Source: Actinomycetota bacterium (GTDB taxonomy: Bacteria; Actinomycetota; Thermoleophilia; Gaiellales; Gaiellaceae). From it: a stretch of DNA of 64,000 nt. Below are positions 25,631-35,916 of this stretch, piece by piece. A model generated the notes under the pieces. The model had not been told where the DNA came from, made no database searches, and was given only the letters and a program-made list of their open reading frames with translations. Within the stretch, counting starts at the first letter, position 1, and the number at the start of each line of letters is the position of its first letter. A program made the position numbers and the translations under genes. The DNA lies in contig PMOB01000032.1 of the NCBI GenBank assembly GCA_003161615.1, positions 55,577 to 119,576 on the forward strand. Reading direction: 5' to 3'.

Positions 25631-27504
25631 GCGGCGCGCGCGAGCGGCTGCTCCGTGGCGAGAAGCGCGCGGAAGCGAGCCGACTCGAGAAGCTCGCGGC
25701 GGGCACCGTCCTCGAGGCCGAGCTCGGCGAAGATCGCGGTCGCTTCGGGATCGCGCGCCGCCGCCGGCTTGCGCCACTCGCCTGCGAGCCAGTCCCGCAG
25801 CTCGAGATAGCGCGGCGGGGTTGGGAAGACACGCCGGACGACGAGCTGAGGCGCGACGGTGCCGTTCCAGCGGTTCTCCTCGAGCCGGAACGCGACGTCG
25901 TAGCGATCCTCCGGCCGGAAGGAGTCGAGACGAGAGCCCTGGCCGAAGGCGATAGCGCTGCCGCCGTCGCGGCCGTCGCGGCGGATCCGGAAACGGAGGT
26001 GCTTCCCCTCCCCGACGGTCGCGAGCTCGGCGATGCCGACACCGGGCGCGAGGAGCGTCGGCGCCGGGTTGCCCAGCCCGAACGGCGCGAGCCGCCCGAG
26101 CTCGGTGCAGAGCTCGAGGGAAAGTTGCGCGTCGCGCGAGACGACCGCATCCACGTGCGTGACGGGCGCGAGGTCGCCGTCCTCGAGGGCGCCGGCGGAG
26201 TGCGTGGCGAACGCCTCGGCGAACGCCTCGACGTTCTCGGGGTTGATGGAGAGCCCGGCGGCCGCGCGATGGCCTCCCCAGCGGCCGAGGAGGCTGGCGC
26301 AGGCGCCGAGCGCCGCGTGCAGGTCGAAGGCGGGGATCGAGCGCCCAGAGCCCTTCCAATCGCCGTCACCGCCGGCGATCAGGACGACCGGCCGGTGGTA
26401 GCGATCGACGAGCCGGGAGGCGACGATGCCAATCACGCCTTCGTGCCAGTCGGCGCCGGCGACGACGTAGGCGTGGCGGCTGCGGAACTCGGGCGGCCAT
26501 TCCTCGACCTGGGCGATCGCCTCGCGGAGGATGCGCCCTTCCACGGCCTGCCGCTCGCGGTTCAGCTCCTCGAGCGAGTCTGCGAGCCGGCGCGCCTCGT
26601 TCTCGTCCTCCGTTAGCAGCAGCTCGAGAGCCGCCCGCGGATGACCGAGCCGGCCGGCGGCGTTGAGGCGGGGCGCGAGCCGGAAGCCGACGGCCCCCGC
26701 ATCGACCGCGGCGGGATCGACCCCCGCGGCCTGCATGAGCGCGCGCAGGCCGGGCTTCGAGGTGCGCGAAAGAGCGCGGAGCCCGGCGATCGCAAGCGAG
26801 CGGTTCTCATCGACGAGCGGGACGACGTCGGCGATCGTCGCGAGCGCGACGAGGTCGAGATGTCGCTTCGGGATCTCGGAGTCGACCCCGAACAACGCTT
26901 GGCCGAGCTTGTAGACGACGCCGGTGCCGCAGAGCTCGGGGAACGGGTAGTCGGACGGTCGCGTCGCGACGATGGGGCACTGCGGGAGCGTCTCGCCGGG
27001 ACGATGGTGGTCGGTGACGATGACCTCGAGGCCGCGCGCCGTTGCCTCCGCGACCTCCTCGACGGCCGTGATGCCGCAGTCGACGGTGAGGACGAGGCCG
27101 CAGCCCGCGTCGGCGAGCCGCGCGAGCGTCTCGCTGCGGACGCCATAGCCTTCGTCGAAGCGGCTGGGGAGATGCCAGTCGACGTCGGCGCCTAACTCCC
27201 GGAGGAGGAGGACAGCGAGGGTCGTCGCGGCGATGCCGTCGACGTCGTAGTCGCCATGAACGCAGATGCGGCGTCCCGCGGCGACTGCGGCGCGCAGCCG
27301 GGCGCAGGCCGTCTCCATGTCGCCGAGCAGGAACGGGTCGTGCGGTGGCTGTTCTCCTTCGAGGAAGCGGCGGGCGGCTTCGGGCTCGTCGTGGCCGCGC
27401 CGGATGAGGACGGCCGCGGTCAGCTCGGAGATTCCGAGCGCGCGCGAGAGTTCCGCCTGCGTCGTGGGCGGGCAGTCGGCGAGGGTCCAGGTGCCGTCGT
27501 ACAT
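25627..27504 (-). CDS. recJ: single-stranded-DNA-specific exonuclease RecJ
   Basis: VHGDYDVDGIAATT, DCGITAVEEV, VTDHHRPGE DHH motifs; GGHRAAAG DHHA1 motif. Confidence 0.95.
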   Translation of the reverse strand: MYDGTWTLADCPPTTQAELSRALGISELTAAVLIRRGHDEPEAARRFLEGEQPPHDPFLLGDMETACARLRAAVAAGRRICVHGDYDVDGIAATTLAVLLLRELGADVDWHLPSRFDEGYGVRSETLARLADAGCGLVLTVDCGITAVEEVAEATARGLEVIVTDHHRPGETLPQCPIVATRPSDYPFPELCGTGVVYKLGQALFGVDSEIPKRHLDLVALATIADVVPLVDENRSLAIAGLRALSRTSKPGLRALMQAAGVDPAAVDAGAVGFRLAPRLNAAGRLGHPRAALELLLTEDENEARRLADSLEELNRERQAVEGRILREAIAQVEEWPPEFRSRHAYVVAGADWHEGVIGIVASRLVDRYHRPVVLIAGGDGDWKGSGRSIPAFDLHAALGACASLLGRWGGHRAAAGLSINPENVEAFAEAFATHSAGALEDGDLAPVTHVDAVVSRDAQLSLELCTELGRLAPFGLGNPAPTLLAPGVGIAELATVGEGKHLRFRIRRDGRDGGSAIAFGQGSRLDSFRPEDRYDVAFRLEENRWNGTVAPQLVVRRVFPTPPRYLELRDWLAGEWRKPAAARDPEATAIFAELGLEDGARRELLESARFRALLATEQPLARAA

Positions 27505-27601
27505 CGTGCGATCCACGCTACGGAGAGGTGCGGACGGAACTCCCTGCAAAACCGGCACGCCACGCGAATTGCCAGCCTTCCGCCACAGAGTTCTGACTCA
27601 C

Positions 27602-27664
27602 ACGTCACCGCTGGAGCGGCACACTCCCGGCGGTCCCCTTGGGTGGGTGGGGGCTTGGGATGGA
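27602..27664 (+). repeat. G-tract element copy 2
   Basis: ACGTCAC-N8-CGGCA ... TCCCC ... GGGTGGGTGGGGGCTTGGGATGGA. Confidence 0.65.
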
Positions 27665-27681
27665 GTAAAAGAACGTCTGCC

Positions 27682-28845
27682 ATGACCCCCACCCCCGATC
27701 CTGCCGAGCTGCGCAGCGAGTTCCTGCTCGACCCGGACGTCGCCTTCCTCAACCACGGCTCGTTCGGCGCCTGCCCGCGGCCCGTCTTCGAGCGCTACCA
27801 GGCGTACCAGCGCGAGCTCGAGCGCGAGCCCGTCGACTTCCTCTCGCGCCGGCTCCCCGACCTCCTCGCCCACGCCCGCGCCGAGCTGGCGCGTTACCTC
27901 AACGCCGCGCCTCAGGACCTCGCCTTCGTCCCGAATGCGACGACCGGCGTCAACCTCGCGGCGCGGTCGCTCTCGCTCCAGCCCGGCGACGAGATCCTTG
28001 CCACCGACCTCGAGTACGGCGCCTGCGACCTCGCCTGGGAGTGGCTCTGCCGCCGCACCGGCGCGAGCTACGTCCGCGCGCCGATCCCGCTCCCGCTCGA
28101 CAGCCCCGACACCCTCGTCGAGATCCTCTTCGCGCACGCGACCGAGCACACGCGCGTCGTCTCCGTCAGCCACATCACGTCGTCGACGGCCCTCGTCCTG
28201 CCCGTGGAGGAGATCGTTGCCCGCGCCCGCGGGCTCGGCCTCGTCACCATCGTCGATGGCGCGCACGCACCCGCGCACGTCCCTGTCGACCTCGAGGCGC
28301 TCGGCGCCGACTTCTACTCCGGGAACACGCACAAATGGCTCTGCGCTCCCAAAGGCGCCGGCTTCCTCCACGTCCGCCCCGGGCTGCAGGAGCCGGTCGA
28401 CGCGGCGATCGTCAGTTGGGGCTACGTCGACGGAAACAGCTTCCAGGAGCGGATCGAGAAGCAGGGGACGCGCGATCCGGCCGCCTGGCTTGCAGTCCCC
28501 GAGGCGATCGCGTTCCAGGAGGAGCGCAACTGGGACGCCGTCCGCGAGCGCTGCCGCGCCCTAACCCGCGCGACACGCGAAGAGCTCTGCGCCCTCCTCG
28601 GCAGCAAGCCGCTCGCTCCCGCGGAGATGCTCGGCCAGATGGCGAGCGTCCGCCTCCCCCGCCCCGATGCCAGCCTCTCCAGCCGGCTCTTCGCGAACCA
28701 CCGGGTCGAGATTCCGGTCGCCGGGCCGGATGACGACCTCCTCCGCATCTCGGTCGCCGCCTATACGACGCGCGACGAAATCGAGAGGCTCCTAGCCGCC
28801 CTCGTTCGGGAGCTTGACGCCGAGGATCGTCAACACGACGAGTAG
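27682..28845 (+). CDS. class V aminotransferase (isopenicillin-N-epimerase-like)
   Basis: FLNHGSFGACPRPV, VDGAHAPAHVPVDLEALGADFYSGNTHKWLCAPKGAGFL PLP-lysine region. Confidence 0.9.
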   Translation: MTPTPDPAELRSEFLLDPDVAFLNHGSFGACPRPVFERYQAYQRELEREPVDFLSRRLPDLLAHARAELARYLNAAPQDLAFVPNATTGVNLAARSLSLQPGDEILATDLEYGACDLAWEWLCRRTGASYVRAPIPLPLDSPDTLVEILFAHATEHTRVVSVSHITSSTALVLPVEEIVARARGLGLVTIVDGAHAPAHVPVDLEALGADFYSGNTHKWLCAPKGAGFLHVRPGLQEPVDAAIVSWGYVDGNSFQERIEKQGTRDPAAWLAVPEAIAFQEERNWDAVRERCRALTRATREELCALLGSKPLAPAEMLGQMASVRLPRPDASLSSRLFANHRVEIPVAGPDDDLLRISVAAYTTRDEIERLLAALVRELDAEDRQHDE

Positions 28846-29079
28846 CCCGAGTCCGAACAGCCAGTAGGCGAGTACGCGCCGCGGGTGGCGCGACTCTTGC
28901 AACGAGGTGAACGCGACCTTCCCCCAGAGCAGGACGAGGCCGACCACCGCGGCCCCGCCGACCACGATCACGGGCGCGAGGGTGACCGCTTTCGACAACG
29001 GCCACGAAAGCAGCCACGCGGCCAGCGCGACGAGCCCGACCACCGCCACGAGGGCGACGGGATAGCGGAGTACGCGCAT
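28792..29079 (-). CDS. small membrane protein
   Basis: Three predicted TM helices; leaderless-type promoter; overlaps aminotransferase 3' end by 54 bp. Confidence 0.6.
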   Translation of the reverse strand: MRVLRYPVALVAVVGLVALAAWLLSWPLSKAVTLAPVIVVGGAAVVGLVLLWGKVAFTSLQESRHPRRVLAYWLFGLGLLVVLTILGVKLPNEGG

Positions 29080-29085
29080 GATCGG

Positions 29086-29095
29086 AGGGTACGCT
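29086..29095. promoter_or_regulatory. overlapping divergent leaderless -10 boxes
   Basis: Minus: TACCCT-CCGATC-ATG(29079); plus: TACGCT-CCACCC-GTG(29102); both share TA at 29090-29091. Confidence 0.7.
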
Positions 29096-29101
29096 CCACC
29101 C

Positions 29102-29560
29102 GTGGAAGCGGCCGGCAACTACCAGTCGGGCGACGACTACGTCGTCGAGTTTCTCGGCTACCACTTCTCCTTCAGCAGCCTCGATTTCGAGGAGCGCGTC
29201 ACCGCCGCGGCCGTGCGCCTCGGCCTCGTTCCCTCGCCGGAGCTCGACCCCGACGAGACCGCGGATCTCGTGGAGCTCGTGGAGCGCGATGCGATCGGCG
29301 AGCCGCGCAGCGCGCTCGGGGAGTACCTCGTCGAGCACTGGGACGCCCTCGCGCTCGTCCGCGGCGAGTCGCTCGTCTACTGGCTGAAGAAGCTCGTCTT
29401 CCGCGGCGCCTGGCTCGACCACCGCGTCAAGGAAGGACTGCTCGAGGTCGGCTGGGACGAGAACGAGCAGGACTTCACGTACGCAGACACGAACGGCGGC
29501 CGCGCCCTGCTCGAGCTCCTCCCCACGCCGAGCTGGCACGAGCTCCAGTACCGCCCGTGA
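29102..29560 (+). CDS. hypothetical protein
   Basis: GTG start after TACGCT -10; stop overlaps the next gene start (GTGA). Confidence 0.6.
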   Translation: MEAAGNYQSGDDYVVEFLGYHFSFSSLDFEERVTAAAVRLGLVPSPELDPDETADLVELVERDAIGEPRSALGEYLVEHWDALALVRGESLVYWLKKLVFRGAWLDHRVKEGLLEVGWDENEQDFTYADTNGGRALLELLPTPSWHELQYRP

Positions 29561-30336
29561 CACCGCCGCGCTGGTACGCAGTGGCGCTGCCGCTGTACGG
29601 CGTGGCCCTGCTCGCGGTCGACACGCAGGTCGGCTGGGACGGCCAGCTCGCGCTCGGGGCTGTGACGTGGGCCGTCCTGATTCTCGCCCTGCGCCCGCTC
29701 TCCCCATTCGCTCGCGCGCAGACACTTGCCGTCATCGCCTTCGCCACCCTCGGGGAGGTGACGGGATCGCTCGTCTGGGGCGTCTACCACTACCGCCTCC
29801 ACAACCTGCCGCTCTTCATCCCGCCGGCCCACGGGCTCGTCTACCTGAGCGGCCTGGCCCTCGCGCGCGCGCTCCCGCAGCGGCCCCTCGTCTGGGCAGC
29901 CGCAGCGATCGCCGCCGGCTGGGGAATCGCCGGGCTGACGGTGCTGCCGCGCCTCGACGTCGCCGGTGCGTTCGGCGTCCCGCTGCTGCTCGTCTTCCTC
30001 TGGCGCTCGCGCTGGCGCGCGACGTACGCAGGCGTCTTCCTCGTGGTCGCGGCGCTCGAGCTCTACGGGACGTCGATCGGGACGTGGCGCTGGGCGACGA
30101 CGCTGCCCACCCTCGGAATTCCGGACGGAAACCCGCCGAGCGGCGTGGCAAGCGGCTACGTCTGGTTCGACGTGATGGCGCTGCTCGTAGCGCCGTGGCT
30201 CATCTACGCCGCCGGCGGGACGGTGAAGCCGAAGCTGTCGGGCTTCTCCGGCGCCTTCCGCAACTCGATCCGCCGCACCGAGCCAATCGGGACGATCAGC
30301 GCATCGGGCGCGTCGTCGCGCGCGTCCGTCACGTAG
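29557..30336 (+). CDS. multi-pass membrane protein
   Basis: Approx. 7 TM helices; GTGA coupling with upstream gene; C-terminus overlaps convergent ORF. Confidence 0.65.
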   Translation: MTPPRWYAVALPLYGVALLAVDTQVGWDGQLALGAVTWAVLILALRPLSPFARAQTLAVIAFATLGEVTGSLVWGVYHYRLHNLPLFIPPAHGLVYLSGLALARALPQRPLVWAAAAIAAGWGIAGLTVLPRLDVAGAFGVPLLLVFLWRSRWRATYAGVFLVVAALELYGTSIGTWRWATTLPTLGIPDGNPPSGVASGYVWFDVMALLVAPWLIYAAGGTVKPKLSGFSGAFRNSIRRTEPIGTISASGASSRASVT

Positions 30337-30527
30337 AGCGTCACCATCCCGTAGCCGGGCTCGGGCTCGATCCGCTCGAGCGTGAAGTGGGACGTGTCGG
30401 CGAGCTCGACCTCGACGAGCGGCTTCTCCACACCGGTCGTCTCGGCGAAGGCGGCGATCGCCCGGTGGAGCCGTTCGACGAACACCTCGTGCGGCGGCTC
30501 GTTCACGGGAACCCAGAACTCGGGCAT
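30204..30527 (-). CDS. hypothetical protein downstream of ruvB
   Basis: 107 aa ORF, start overlaps ruvB stop; overlaps the convergent membrane protein gene by 133 bp. Confidence 0.55.
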   Translation of the reverse strand: MPEFWVPVNEPPHEVFVERLHRAIAAFAETTGVEKPLVEVELADTSHFTLERIEPEPGYGMVTLYVTDARDDAPDALIVPIGSVRRIELRKAPEKPDSFGFTVPPAA

Positions 30528-31549
30528 CAGAACAGCCGCTCCTCGCCCGCGGGCTCGGGAACCGCTCCGCCGACATGCGCCCGCCCGAGCGTGGTGACCG
30601 TGCGCCCGCGCGGCGTGCGCGCGATGAAGCCGAGCTGGAGGAGGTACGGCTCGTAGACGAACTCGATCGTGTCGGGCTCCTCACCGAGCGACGCGGCGAG
30701 CGTGTTGACGCCGACCGGGCCGCCGTCGTACTTCTCGACGATCGTGCGGAGGAGATCGCGGTCGAGCCGCTCGAGCCCCGCCTCGTCCACCTCGAGCAGC
30801 TCGAGCGCCTCTCGCGCAATCGCGGTCGAGATCGAGCCCTCGTGACGCACCTCGGCGACGTCGCGGACGCGCCGGAGGATCCGGTTGGCGACGCGCGGCG
30901 TTCCGCGCGCGCGGCCGGCAATCTCCGCCGCCGCCTCGGGAGCGATCTCGACGCCGAGGATCCGCGCCGAGCGGCCGACGATCGAGGTGAGCTCGTGGTC
31001 CTCGTAGTAGTCGAGTCTGAAGGTCATGCCAAAGCGGTCACGCAGTGGCGACGTCAGCAACCCGGTGCGCGTCGTCGCGCCGACGAGCGTGAACGGAGGC
31101 AGGTCGAGCGTCAGCGTGCGCGCCGCGGTTCCCTGTCCCATGACGATGTCGAGCCGGAAGTCCTCGAGCGCCGGGTAGAGGATCTCCTCGGCGGCGCGGC
31201 TGAGCCGGTGGATCTCGTCGACGAAGACGACGTCGCGCGCCTCGACCGCCGTGAGGATCGCGGCGATGTCCTTCCGCTCGAGTGCAGGACCGGCGACGGC
31301 GCGGATGCCGACACCGAGCTCCTCGCGGATGATGTGGGCGAGGCTCGTCTTACCGAGGCCGGGCGGCCCGACGAGGAGGACGTGGTCGAGCGCCTCGCCT
31401 CTCCCCTTCGCCGCCTCGAGCGCGATCGCGAGCTGCTCCTTGATGCGCGCCTGGCCGACGAACTCGTCGAGCCGGCGCGGCCGGAGGGTCTGCTCGAGCT
31501 CCTCCTCGTCCTCGCGAATCTCGGGCGTCAGCAACGGCGCTGAGCTCAT
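30527..31549 (-). CDS. ruvB: Holliday junction branch migration helicase RuvB
   Basis: [41 protein letters not shown], winged-helix C-terminus. Confidence 0.97.
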   Translation of the reverse strand: MSSAPLLTPEIREDEEELEQTLRPRRLDEFVGQARIKEQLAIALEAAKGRGEALDHVLLVGPPGLGKTSLAHIIREELGVGIRAVAGPALERKDIAAILTAVEARDVVFVDEIHRLSRAAEEILYPALEDFRLDIVMGQGTAARTLTLDLPPFTLVGATTRTGLLTSPLRDRFGMTFRLDYYEDHELTSIVGRSARILGVEIAPEAAAEIAGRARGTPRVANRILRRVRDVAEVRHEGSISTAIAREALELLEVDEAGLERLDRDLLRTIVEKYDGGPVGVNTLAASLGEEPDTIEFVYEPYLLQLGFIARTPRGRTVTTLGRAHVGGAVPEPAGEERLF

Positions 31550-32112
31550 GCCGCTTTCTTCAACGCGAGCCGGACGCGTTCCTCCGGCGACAGCTCGGAG
31601 TCGACGTCGGCGAGCGCGCGTTCGGCGTCGAGGAGCGACCAGCCGAGCTCGACGAGCGCATCGCGGGCGACGACGTGGTCGTCACCGGAACCGCCGGCCG
31701 GTGCGAGCCCCGGATCGCCGAGCTTCTCCTTCAGCTCGAGCACGATCCGGTCGGCGGTCTTCTTCCCGACGCCGGGAATCGCCTGGAACCGTGCGGCGTC
31801 GTCGCGGACGATCGCTCTCCGCAGGTCGGCCGCAGGCGAGCCGGAAACGATCGCGAGCGCGACCTTCGGGCCGACCCCGCTGACGCTGAGGAGGTGGACG
31901 AAGAGCTCGCGCTCCTCGCGGTCGGCGAAGCCATAGAGCTGCATCGCGTCCTCGCGGACGTGGAGGTAGGTCTCCACCGTGATCTCGTCGGCTGCGTCGC
32001 CTTTCCGCACGGCGGCGGGAGTCGCGTGGACGAGGTAGCCGACTCCGCCGACGTCGAGGATGAGGCCTTCCGGGGTGTTCGCGACGGGCTTGCCGCGGAG
32101 GCGCGCGATCAT
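31546..32112 (-). CDS. ruvA: Holliday junction branch migration protein RuvA
   Basis: MIARLRGK start, [36 protein letters not shown] HhH motifs. Confidence 0.96.
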   Translation of the reverse strand: MIARLRGKPVANTPEGLILDVGGVGYLVHATPAAVRKGDAADEITVETYLHVREDAMQLYGFADREERELFVHLLSVSGVGPKVALAIVSGSPAADLRRAIVRDDAARFQAIPGVGKKTADRIVLELKEKLGDPGLAPAGGSGDDHVVARDALVELGWSLLDAERALADVDSELSPEERVRLALKKAA

Positions 32113-32603
32113 CGAGCGGACGCCATTCGCAGGAGCGGCGGCGAGAGCGCGTGGCAGATCGCCACCGCAAGCGCGTCGGCCGCGTGGTTCGGCGTCGGGA
32201 TGTCCGTGAGGCCGAGGATCATCTTCACCATCCGCTGCATCTGCGCCTTCTCGGCGCGCCCGTAGCCGCAGATCGCCTGCTTGACGCGAGCGGGCGCGTA
32301 CTCACAGGTGGCTACTCCCGCGTTGGCGGCCGCGACGAGCACGACGCCGCGCGCCTGTCCGACGGAGAGCGCGATGCGGGCGTCGGCGCCGACGAACGAC
32401 TCCTCGAGAGCCACCGCATCCGGCGCGTGCTCCGCGATGAGGCCCGCCACGCCGTCGTAGATCGTCTTCAGCCGGAGTGCCACGTCTTCTCCGGCCGGCG
32501 TCGACCAGCAGCCGTGGCTGATGCCCTTGAGGCGCCCTCCGCTTTCGTGGACGATCCCGTACCCGCATGCAGCCGTCCCCGGGTCGATGCCTATGACTTT
32601 CAC
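32109..32603 (-). CDS. ruvC: Holliday junction endodeoxyribonuclease RuvC
   Basis: IGIDPGTAACGYGI, ALEESFVGADARIALSVGQARGV, NHAADALAVAICH. Confidence 0.96.
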   Translation of the reverse strand: MKVIGIDPGTAACGYGIVHESGGRLKGISHGCWSTPAGEDVALRLKTIYDGVAGLIAEHAPDAVALEESFVGADARIALSVGQARGVVLVAAANAGVATCEYAPARVKQAICGYGRAEKAQMQRMVKMILGLTDIPTPNHAADALAVAICHALSPPLLRMASAR

Positions 32604-32609
32604 GGGTAG

Positions 32610-32615
32610 AGGTTA
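32610..32615 (-). promoter_or_regulatory. leaderless-type -10 of ruvCAB (TAACCT, 6 nt to GTG 32603)
   Basis: TAACCT-CTACCC-GTG. Confidence 0.65.
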
Positions 32616-32692
32616 GGGAGCAGGCCGGATGTTCCTCGCTTTCAGAAAAGCCGAAATCCGATCCGGCGAGGCGTGCGTAGGTATCGATTGGA

Positions 32693-33547
32693 ATGCGGAA
32701 GCTTCTCGTTGCCCTGCTGCTGTTCGGCCTTGGAATCGGCGGCGCCGTGATCGTGGCGCAGCCTGCCGGCGCGCACACACTGACCAACACAGTCCTCACC
32801 GGCTCAGTCGCAACGTCGGGCTCACCCACCAGCCAAACAATGACGCTCACGCTGAACGGAGTCCCGGTAACGAACATCCCAGCGGGGACGTACGACTTCG
32901 ACGTCACGGACTGGGCGACGACGCACAACTTCCACCTCTGCGCCGGCACGAGCTCGACGCGCTGCAACGTCAGCACTACCGGCCTGTTCAAGACATCGAT
33001 CGGCGGCACCGGCGAGCAGACGTTTTCCAACATCACGCTCACCGACGGGACATACACGTACCAGTGCGACGCGCACAGCAACATGACGCATCACTTCACC
33101 GTCGGGACGGTGACGACCACGACCGGAACGACGTCGACGACCACGCACACGACGACCACGACGCCGACCACCACGCACTCCACGACCACGTCGGCCACCA
33201 CCACCACGACGACGCCGACCACGACCACCACGCACACGACGACCACGACGCCGACGACGACCACGTCCGGCGGCGGCGGCGGCGGCGGTTCGCTGACGAT
33301 TCACATCGTCTCGGCGAAAGGGACGGCGCACTCCGTCGTCGTGAAGATCTCCTCGAACAAGCACGGCAAGGCCGTCGCGCAGCTCTTCAAGGGAACGAAG
33401 CGGCTCGCGAAGGCCTCCCACACCGTGCCGGGGAAGGTCACGCTGAAGCCGTCGAGCGCGCTGAAGCCGGGCCGCTACACGGTCAAGGTGAAGGTCACCG
33501 CCGGCGGCAAGACCGCCACGGCGAAGAAGACCGTCAAGGTCTCCTAG
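32693..33547 (+). CDS. secreted cupredoxin-like protein with Thr-rich linker and C-terminal Ig-like domain
   Basis: Signal peptide; TTHNFHLC and YTYQCDAHSNMTHHFTV (C-x2-H-x2-M copper ligand loop); (TTTTPTTTT)n low-complexity linker. Confidence 0.75.
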   Translation: MRKLLVALLLFGLGIGGAVIVAQPAGAHTLTNTVLTGSVATSGSPTSQTMTLTLNGVPVTNIPAGTYDFDVTDWATTHNFHLCAGTSSTRCNVSTTGLFKTSIGGTGEQTFSNITLTDGTYTYQCDAHSNMTHHFTVGTVTTTTGTTSTTTHTTTTTPTTTHSTTTSATTTTTTPTTTTTHTTTTTPTTTTSGGGGGGGSLTIHIVSAKGTAHSVVVKISSNKHGKAVAQLFKGTKRLAKASHTVPGKVTLKPSSALKPGRYTVKVKVTAGGKTATAKKTVKVS

Positions 33548-34303
33548 CTAGCCCGCGACAAGCTCGAGCACGCGCTCGGGGATGTCGAAGTTCGCGAAGA
33601 CCTCCTGCACGTCGTCGTCGTCCTCCAGCTCGTCGATCAGCCGCAGGATCTTCTTCGCCTCGTTCTCGTCGGAGACCGCGACAGTCGTCTTCGGGAGCAT
33701 CGTCAGCTCGGCGGACTCGATCTCGAAGCCGGCGTCCGCCACCGCCTGGCGCACCGAGGCGAACTGCTCGGCGGCGGTGAGCACCTGGAAGCTGGAGCCG
33801 TCGAGCGTGACGTCGTCCGCCCCGCCCTCCGCGGCGGCGAGCATCAGCTCGTCCTCATCCGTCCCGGCGGCGGGAACGAGGATGACGCCGCGCCGCTCGA
33901 AGAGCCACGCGACGGCACCGGAGCCGCCGAGGTTGCCGTCGTTCTTCGCGAAGGTGTGGCGCACCTCGCTGGCGGTGCGGTTGCGGTTGTCGGTGAGCGC
34001 CTCGACGATCACGGCGACGCCGGCGGGGCCGTAGCCCTCGTAGACGATGGACTCGTACGCACCTGCGTCGTCGCCCGTGCCCGCGCCCTTCGCGATCGCA
34101 CGGTCGATGTTGTCCTTCGGCATCGAGTAGGAGCGCGCCTTCTCGATCGCGTTCTGCAGCGCGAGGTTCGCGGCGGGATCGGCGCCGCCCTCCTTCGCCG
34201 CGACGATGATCGCGCGCGTCAGTTTCGAGAAGAGCTTGCCGCGCTTCGCGTCGGCGGCGCCCTTCTTGTGCTTGATCGACGACCACTTGCTATGCCCGGA
34301 CAT
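33548..34303 (-). CDS. yebC: YebC/PmpR family protein
   Basis: [32 protein letters not shown]. Confidence 0.97.
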   Translation of the reverse strand: MSGHSKWSSIKHKKGAADAKRGKLFSKLTRAIIVAAKEGGADPAANLALQNAIEKARSYSMPKDNIDRAIAKGAGTGDDAGAYESIVYEGYGPAGVAVIVEALTDNRNRTASEVRHTFAKNDGNLGGSGAVAWLFERRGVILVPAAGTDEDELMLAAAEGGADDVTLDGSSFQVLTAAEQFASVRQAVADAGFEIESAELTMLPKTTVAVSDENEAKKILRLIDELEDDDDVQEVFANFDIPERVLELVAG

Positions 34304-34862
34304 GCGCCTCCTTCTCCTGCCGCACGATGTTCAGGAACCGCTCGTGCACGCGCGTGTCGTCGGTCAGCTCGGGGTGGAAGGCCGCGACGAGGAGCCGTCC
34401 CTCGCGCGCCAGCACTGCATGGCCGTCGACCTCGGCGAGCACCTCGACGTCCGGGCCTGGATCCTCGAGCCACGGAGCGCGGATGAAGACCGCCCGGATC
34501 GGCTCGTCTCCGTCGTCGATCTCGAGATCCGCCTCGAAGCTGTGCACCTGGCGGCCGAACGCGTTCCGCTCGGTGCGGTAGTCGCCGAGGCCGAGGTGGT
34601 CGCGGTCGAGGACAATCATCCCGGCGCATGTCCCGAAGATCGGGCCGTCGAACTCGCGCACCGCGTCGTCGAGGCCATAGAGCTTCATCAGCCGTCCGAT
34701 CGCCGTGGACTCGCCGCCCGGCAGGATCAGCCCGTCGAGGCCGGCGAGCTCCCCGGGGAGCCGCACCTCCACGGGCTCGGCGCCGAGCCGGCGCAGGACG
34801 GCCGCGTGCTCGCGGAAGTTCCCCTGCACGGCGAGAACGCCGATCCTGAGCGGCTTCTCCAT
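34290..34862 (-). CDS. pdxT: pyridoxal 5'-phosphate synthase glutaminase subunit
   Basis: [44 protein letters not shown]. Confidence 0.96.
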   Translation of the reverse strand: MEKPLRIGVLAVQGNFREHAAVLRRLGAEPVEVRLPGELAGLDGLILPGGESTAIGRLMKLYGLDDAVREFDGPIFGTCAGMIVLDRDHLGLGDYRTERNAFGRQVHSFEADLEIDDGDEPIRAVFIRAPWLEDPGPDVEVLAEVDGHAVLAREGRLLVAAFHPELTDDTRVHERFLNIVRQEKEAHVRA

Positions 34863-34868
34863 GCCTCG

Positions 34869-34874
34869 ATGGTA
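34869..34874 (-). promoter_or_regulatory. leaderless-type -10 of pdxT (TACCAT, 6 nt to ATG 34862)
   Basis: TACCAT-CGAGGC-ATG. Confidence 0.65.
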
Positions 34875-34881
34875 ACGAGCG

Positions 34882-35889
34882 TTATTCGGCGGGCGGAGGC
34901 GGCTCGGCGGGCGGCGCCGGAGTCTCGACGACCACCGTCCTCTCGACGACCACGGCGGCATGCCGCTTGCGCCGGCCGACCATGCCGAGGAAGACGAGCC
35001 AGAAGCCGAGGAGACCGAAGGCGAGCGGGAACGACCAACCACTGATGTGAGGCCCGACCGACGTGCAGGTCGGCGCCAATCCCGTCGATCCACTGCACAC
35101 CTGGCTGGTCCCGAAGATCCCTTGGGCGATCCCCGTCGGCGAGCCGACGAGGTAGTGGATGCTCGCGATGAAGAAGCCGATCGTGCCGTAGACAGCCCAG
35201 ATCGACCGCCTCGTCCAGTACGCCCAGACGACGAAGACGAGCGACATGAACGAGACGACGGCGAAGTCGAAATCGGTGGTGTGACACCAGTAGAGAATCG
35301 CCCCGCCGATGAGGCCGCCTCCGACCACGTGGAGCCAGAACGCCGAAGGCTTGTCCGTGACGTTGCCAACCGCGAGATAGAAGAGCCCGACGAACAAGGC
35401 CCAGAAGGCCGACCAGTTTCCGCCGGCCGGCATGAGCTGGAGGACCAGCGCGAAGAACATGACCGCCGAGATCGCGCGGATGAACGGGAAGCGGAAACGA
35501 CGCCTCGCGTCCCAGGCAGCGAGGAGGATGAGCACGATCGCGGCGAGCGCCGACCAAGACCATTGCGTCTCGGAAGCGTTGACGCCGTTCCATCCCCACC
35601 ACTCGAAGGTGAGGATCACGAGAGCAGCCCAGGCGATCACGCTGCTGAACGCGAAGATCCCGGCGGCTATCGGGCGGTCGGCACGCCGTAGCGCGTAGGC
35701 GACGAGGAAAAGCACCACGTAGATGAGGAGCGCCCACGCGGTCTCCTGCCCGTGCCCGCGGAACTGCGCCGAGAGATAAGCCAGCGCGCCAAGGCCGCCG
35801 CCGAGGACGGTCAGCCCGCCCGTGTAGACGAGGAAGGTCGAGGTCGTCCAGATGGGCTTGGTCTCGCGCGCAGCCACGGGCGGGATCAT
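34882..35889 (-). CDS. multi-pass membrane protein between pdxT and pdxS
   Basis: About 10 hydrophobic helices, Pro-rich C-terminus; GGAGGG ribosome binding site. Confidence 0.7.
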   Translation of the reverse strand: MIPPVAARETKPIWTTSTFLVYTGGLTVLGGGLGALAYLSAQFRGHGQETAWALLIYVVLFLVAYALRRADRPIAAGIFAFSSVIAWAALVILTFEWWGWNGVNASETQWSWSALAAIVLILLAAWDARRRFRFPFIRAISAVMFFALVLQLMPAGGNWSAFWALFVGLFYLAVGNVTDKPSAFWLHVVGGGLIGGAILYWCHTTDFDFAVVSFMSLVFVVWAYWTRRSIWAVYGTIGFFIASIHYLVGSPTGIAQGIFGTSQVCSGSTGLAPTCTSVGPHISGWSFPLAFGLLGFWLVFLGMVGRRKRHAAVVVERTVVVETPAPPAEPPPPAE

Positions 35890-35916
35890 CCCTCCCCCGC
35901 CGGACGGAGTAAAGGC

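Noticed and set aside
33110-33270. ACG/ACC-rich low-complexity tract considered as a microsatellite or regulatory repeat
   Set aside because: In-frame Thr/Pro linker of the cupredoxin protein; explained by coding.
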